A stretch of DNA of 35,695 nucleotides, from positions 1 to 35,695 of the forward strand of contig DAHVAR010000214.1 of the NCBI GenBank assembly GCA_027314515.1. Direction: 5' to 3'. Positions 33,771-35,695 of the stretch are shown piece after piece. The DNA is from Actinomycetota bacterium. Lineage in GTDB: Bacteria > Actinomycetota > Actinomycetes > Streptosporangiales > Streptosporangiaceae. The notes below the pieces were generated by a model. That model saw only the letters and a list, made by a program, of their open reading frames with translations, searched no databases and was not told the origin of the DNA. Position 1 is the stretch's first letter, and each line of letters opens with the position of its first letter. A program made the position numbers and the translations under genes.

Positions 33771-33805
33771 CCAGGTGCGGCGACGGGCTGAAGCCTGGCA
33801 CCTGG
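33771..33805 (+). terminator. Possible hairpin terminator after the thiolase gene
   Basis: CCAGGTGC (33771-33778) pairs with GCACCTGG (33798-33805) around a 19-base loop. It lies 130 bases downstream of the thiolase stop, in the 323-base gap before hsp20. The same gap has a 15-bp direct repeat, GTGCCCCGTGAGCCG, at 33719 and 33832. Confidence 0.4.
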
Positions 33806-33851
33806 ATCCGTGGCGGCTGGCCCAACCCCTGGTGCCCCGTGAGCCGGGCGG

Positions 33852-33891
33852 TTGCGAATTGTCACTCAGGAAACATACAATCTGAGTTGTA
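33852..33891 (+). promoter_or_regulatory. Promoter and overlapping operator dyads of hsp20
   Basis: TTGCGA (33852-33857), 18 bases, TACAAT (33876-33881) form a plausible promoter. Two dyads overlap it: ACTCAG (33864-33869) with CTGAGT (33882-33887), 12 bases apart, and TACAA (33876-33880) with TTGTA (33887-33891), six bases apart. They flank or cover the -10 box, as expected for repressor or MerR-type control of a heat-shock gene. The site is not the HAIR element (CTTGAGT-N7-ACTCAAG) of HspR, nor a CIRCE. Confidence 0.55.
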
Positions 33892-33963
33892 AGTTTGCTT
33901 CCAGCGTGGAGACATGGAACCGCAGCCAACCAGGCTGAGGGGCGTGCAGGAGGGTACAGGGAC

Positions 33964-34377
33964 ATGCTGCTTACCTCATTCGACCCGCTCGCCGAGTTTC
34001 AGCGGGCACTGCGGGCCGCGGACAGCGGCCACGCGCCGATGCGGATGGACGCCATCCGCCGTGAGGGCGAGGTCGAGCTCCGGTTCGACCTGCCGGGCAT
34101 CGACACCGACAGCATCAACGTCACGGTCGAACGTGGCGTGCTGACCGTCACCGCGCAGCGTGCCGAGGAGTACGCGGACGCAGAGAAGCCGTTCATCCGG
34201 GAGCGGGTCATGGGCTCGTTCACGCGCCGGATCCGGCTGTCCGACAGCGTCGACGCCGGGAAGGTCAGTGCGGCCTATGACCGCGGCGTACTGCGGGTAA
34301 GCGCTCCGCTGCTGGAGCGGGCGCAGCCGCGCAAGATCGAGGTCAGCACGACGGCAAGGGCGGCTGTCGGAGCCTGA
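33964..34377 (+). CDS. Small heat shock protein (Hsp20/alpha-crystallin)
   Basis: A 137-residue small heat shock protein. The alpha-crystallin domain runs from about residue 28 to 120: ELRFDLPGIDTDSINVTVER, GVLTVTAQR, RVMGSFTRRIRLSDSVDAGK and AAYDRGVLRVSAPLLE (the GVLxVxAP end). The C-terminal RKIEVST keeps the I-x-V anchor that docks subunits. It holds unfolding proteins soluble in the cytoplasm. The ATG at 33964 has AGGAGGG nine bases upstream. The operator-like promoter and the MerR gene 169 bases downstream suggest a regulated pair. Confidence 0.92.
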   Translation: MLLTSFDPLAEFQRALRAADSGHAPMRMDAIRREGEVELRFDLPGIDTDSINVTVERGVLTVTAQRAEEYADAEKPFIRERVMGSFTRRIRLSDSVDAGKVSAAYDRGVLRVSAPLLERAQPRKIEVSTTARAAVGA

Positions 34378-34392
34378 TCATTGCCATAACCG

Positions 34393-34457
34393 CCGAGGGG
34401 TTCTCCTCGGGGTACCCTGCGAAGGACCCGTGCGGCACAGCCTGCGCGGGTCTTTCG
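34393..34457 (+). terminator. Tandem hairpins after hsp20 (terminator)
   Basis: First hairpin: CCGAGG (34393-34398) with CCTCGG (34405-34410). Second and stronger: CGAAGGACCCG (34420-34430) with CGGGTCTTTCG (34447-34457), 11 pairs with one G-T. They lie between hsp20 and the MerR gene and probably end or attenuate the hsp20 transcript. Confidence 0.7.
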
Positions 34458-34545
34458 CCGTGAACCTGCTCCGGGCGGCCGCGGCTCGGTGCGCTGGCCC
34501 TGAGCCGCTGTGCCGTTGCGGGCATCATCGAGCCGGGAGGTAACC

Positions 34546-34875
34546 GTGGCGCCGCTGCCGTTCGATGACGCGAACATGCCGCTGTTTACCGTCGGCCAGG
34601 TGTCGGAGATGCTGGAGGTCCAGCAGGCGTTCTTGCGGCGGCTTGATGAGTTCCGGGTCGTCCGGCCGTCGCGCTCAGCGGGCGGCCAGCGTCGATACAC
34701 CAGGAACGAGATCGTCGCCGTCAGGTACGTGGTCGAACTGATGGACGATGGCCTGACGCTGTCGGCCGTCCGCCGTGTACTGCAGCTTGAGGCGAGGGTC
34801 CGCCAACTGGAGGCGGAGCGCGACGAACTGCGCGCGCAGATTGCCCGACTGTCGGCCAGGGCACACGAGACGTGA
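34546..34875 (+). CDS. MerR/HspR-like transcriptional regulator
   Basis: A 109-residue MerR-type protein. The helix-turn-helix and wing are TVGQVSEMLEVQQAFLRRLD and VVRPSRSAGGQRRYTRNEIV, followed by MDDGLTLSAVRRVLQLEARV and a coiled coil (RQLEAERDELRAQIARL). The order and length are like HspR, the repressor of dnaK and clpB operons, but the recognition segment is different. Its place after hsp20 suggests that it controls hsp20 and perhaps itself; the hsp20 promoter dyads are a candidate target. The GTG at 34546 has GGGAGGT directly upstream and is preferred over a GTG at 34510. Confidence 0.85.
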   Translation: MAPLPFDDANMPLFTVGQVSEMLEVQQAFLRRLDEFRVVRPSRSAGGQRRYTRNEIVAVRYVVELMDDGLTLSAVRRVLQLEARVRQLEAERDELRAQIARLSARAHET

Positions 34876-34909
34876 CGAGGGCAGCGGGAGCGCGAGGCCG
34901 GCCGCCGGG

Positions 34910-35197
34910 TCAGTCAGCAGGGGCGAGCGCGCTGACGGCGGCATCGGCGTCGCGTTCGTGCTGGCTAGCCCGGCTTACGAAGACTTGCGGGCTGATCGTG
35001 TGCAGCGCGGTGAGCATGTCGCCTAGCTCGTCGTCGCGCGGTAGTTCCAGCACGACATCGCCAGACAACTCGGCCTCGGTCCCTGCCCGAGGCGTCAGCC
35101 GGACAGCGCTGACGTGCTGCCGGGCTAGCACCTCGGTGAGCCGGGCCCTGCTCCGCGGATCATCGGAGAGGTTGATCCTTATCCTCCACATGGCCAT
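34910..35197 (-). CDS. Small protein, possibly ACT-domain-like
   Basis: A 95-residue protein starting MAMWRIRINLSDDPRSRARL, then TEVLARQHVSAVRLTP, DVVLELPRDDELGDMLTALH and ISPQVFVSRA. A beta-alpha-beta pattern beginning with a short strand and a D-x-x-x-x-L helix start fits an ACT domain, which senses amino acids, but the match is not firm. The C-terminus is helical and Asp/Ala-rich. GGGAGGG lies eight bases before the ATG at 35197. It faces the MerR gene, with stops 34 bases apart. No target is known. Confidence 0.5.
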   Translation of the reverse strand: MAMWRIRINLSDDPRSRARLTEVLARQHVSAVRLTPRAGTEAELSGDVVLELPRDDELGDMLTALHTISPQVFVSRASQHERDADAAVSALAPAD

Positions 35198-35365
35198 GAA
35201 ACTGGCCCTCCCAGTCTGAGTTGCTCGTAGCGACCAACCTGCCGCGTACCCGTTGCCGAGGTAATTCGAGTTCGTAACGGCAAAGTGAAATGGGCACTGA
35301 CAGGGCGGCGGTCAATGCCGTCACACTCGGTCGTAGATCATTTACGCTAGCCGCCGAAGTTCAGC

Positions 35366-35695
35366 TCAGACTTTGGATCGGTAGAAATTTAGGTAAGACT
35401 TGGACGGGGTAGGGCCTCGCTGGCCCTGGTAGCGAGAGCCGTAGATTTGTGAGCCGTACGGATGCTCGGCAGGCGAACTGCACCGGAACAGGCAGAGCTG
35501 CCCGATCTTCATGCCAGGCCAGAGCTTGATCGGCAGCGTGGCCACATTCGACAGCTCCAGCGTCACGTGCCCGGTAAAGCCGGGGTCGATCCAGCCGGCC
35601 GTGGAGTGAGTCAGCAGCCCGAGCCGCCCTAGCGAGCTCTTGCCTTCCAGCCGTCCGGCTACGTCGTCCGGCAGCGTGATGACCTCGTAAGTGGA
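35366..35695 (-). CDS. dcd: dCTP deaminase (3' end only; start lies beyond the right edge)
   Basis: The last 109 residues of a dCTP deaminase, in frame up to the window end. [20 protein letters not shown] is the active-site segment, [15 protein letters not shown] carries the catalytic Glu, [17 protein letters not shown] follows, and the tail AEHPYGS...[14 protein letters not shown] is characteristic. The [12 protein letters not shown] form resembles the actinobacterial enzymes; those characterised in mycobacteria are bifunctional dCTP deaminase/dUTPases, giving dUMP directly. Whether this one is cannot be told here. The ribosome site and first half are missing. The next gene on the same strand, the ACT-like one, starts 169 bases after its stop. 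Confidence 0.95.
   Translation of the reverse strand, partial: STYEVITLPDDVAGRLEGKSSLGRLGLLTHSTAGWIDPGFTGHVTLELSNVATLPIKLWPGMKIGQLCLFRCSSPAEHPYGSQIYGSRYQGQRGPTPSKSYLNFYRSKV

Noticed and set aside
33719-33846. 15-bp direct repeat GTGCCCCGTGAGCCG as an attachment-site pair
   Set aside because: The 113-base spacing holds no integrase or cargo, so it is probably just another small intergenic repeat.

Overview
The window is high-GC DNA (roughly 65-70% by eye) with frequent GTG starts, GC-rich codons and gene families typical of filamentous Actinobacteria: DUF3263, DUF3027, DUF2530, an actinobacterial-type dCTP deaminase, an IdeR-like DtxR regulator, a PAS-GAF-SpoIIE-HATPase phosphatase and a stand-alone groEL under CIRCE control. 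The gene order thrC-like / MoaD-like / cold shock / groEL resembles what I remember of streptomycetes (not checked). A soil actinomycete near Streptosporangiales or Streptomycetales is my best guess.

Layout. 1-1145 is a worn edge: the tail and right terminal repeat of an IS3-type element, a 5'-truncated and frameshifted Nudix remnant, and a possible kinase remnant. 1146-5905 holds small accessory genes: a VOC protein, a PPOX-fold protein divergent from a MarR regulator across an operator-like region, a second PPOX-fold protein, a P-loop kinase and GNAT pair, and a PlsC-type acyltransferase. 5942-12525 has a large membrane-anchored subtilisin-like protein whose catalytic residues look lost, a SAM-cleaving DUF62 enzyme, DUF3263-otsB facing otsA, and a GrpB-family gene upstream of otsA. 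12735-17170 is the most interesting block: a SAM-I riboswitch, a threonine-synthase-family gene, a MoaD/ThiS-like sulfur carrier, a cold shock gene, two CIRCE operators and groEL. 17292-24966 carries a HAAS-like membrane protein, a second cold shock protein with a probable leaderless start, an MFS protein, DUF3027 facing DUF2530, a MarR/MFS pair and an RNA 2',3'-cyclic phosphodiesterase. 24994-28245 has citrate synthase overlapping serC, divergent from pdxH. 28366-31570 has an IdeR-like regulator, the SpoIIE phosphatase and an unlisted 55-residue membrane protein. 31706-35695 has a MerR gene, a thiolase, an Hsp20/MerR pair with an operator-like promoter, a small ACT-like protein and the 3' end of dcd.

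How the genes may work together. The riboswitch, ThrC-like enzyme and GG-tailed sulfur carrier suggest a SAM-repressed sulfur-transfer step in homocysteine/methionine synthesis using O-phosphohomoserine, rather than ordinary threonine synthesis. This is by analogy with CysM/CysO of Mycobacterium tuberculosis and is a hypothesis. Protein-quality and stress functions are concentrated here (GroEL, two cold shock proteins, Hsp20 with its likely regulator, trehalose synthesis). PdxH makes the PLP cofactor used by SerC and the ThrC-like enzyme.

Short tandem repeats (14, 20 and 23 bp units) occur in several intergenic gaps, and two of them supply the stop codons of flanking genes. No tRNA, rRNA or CRISPR array was seen.
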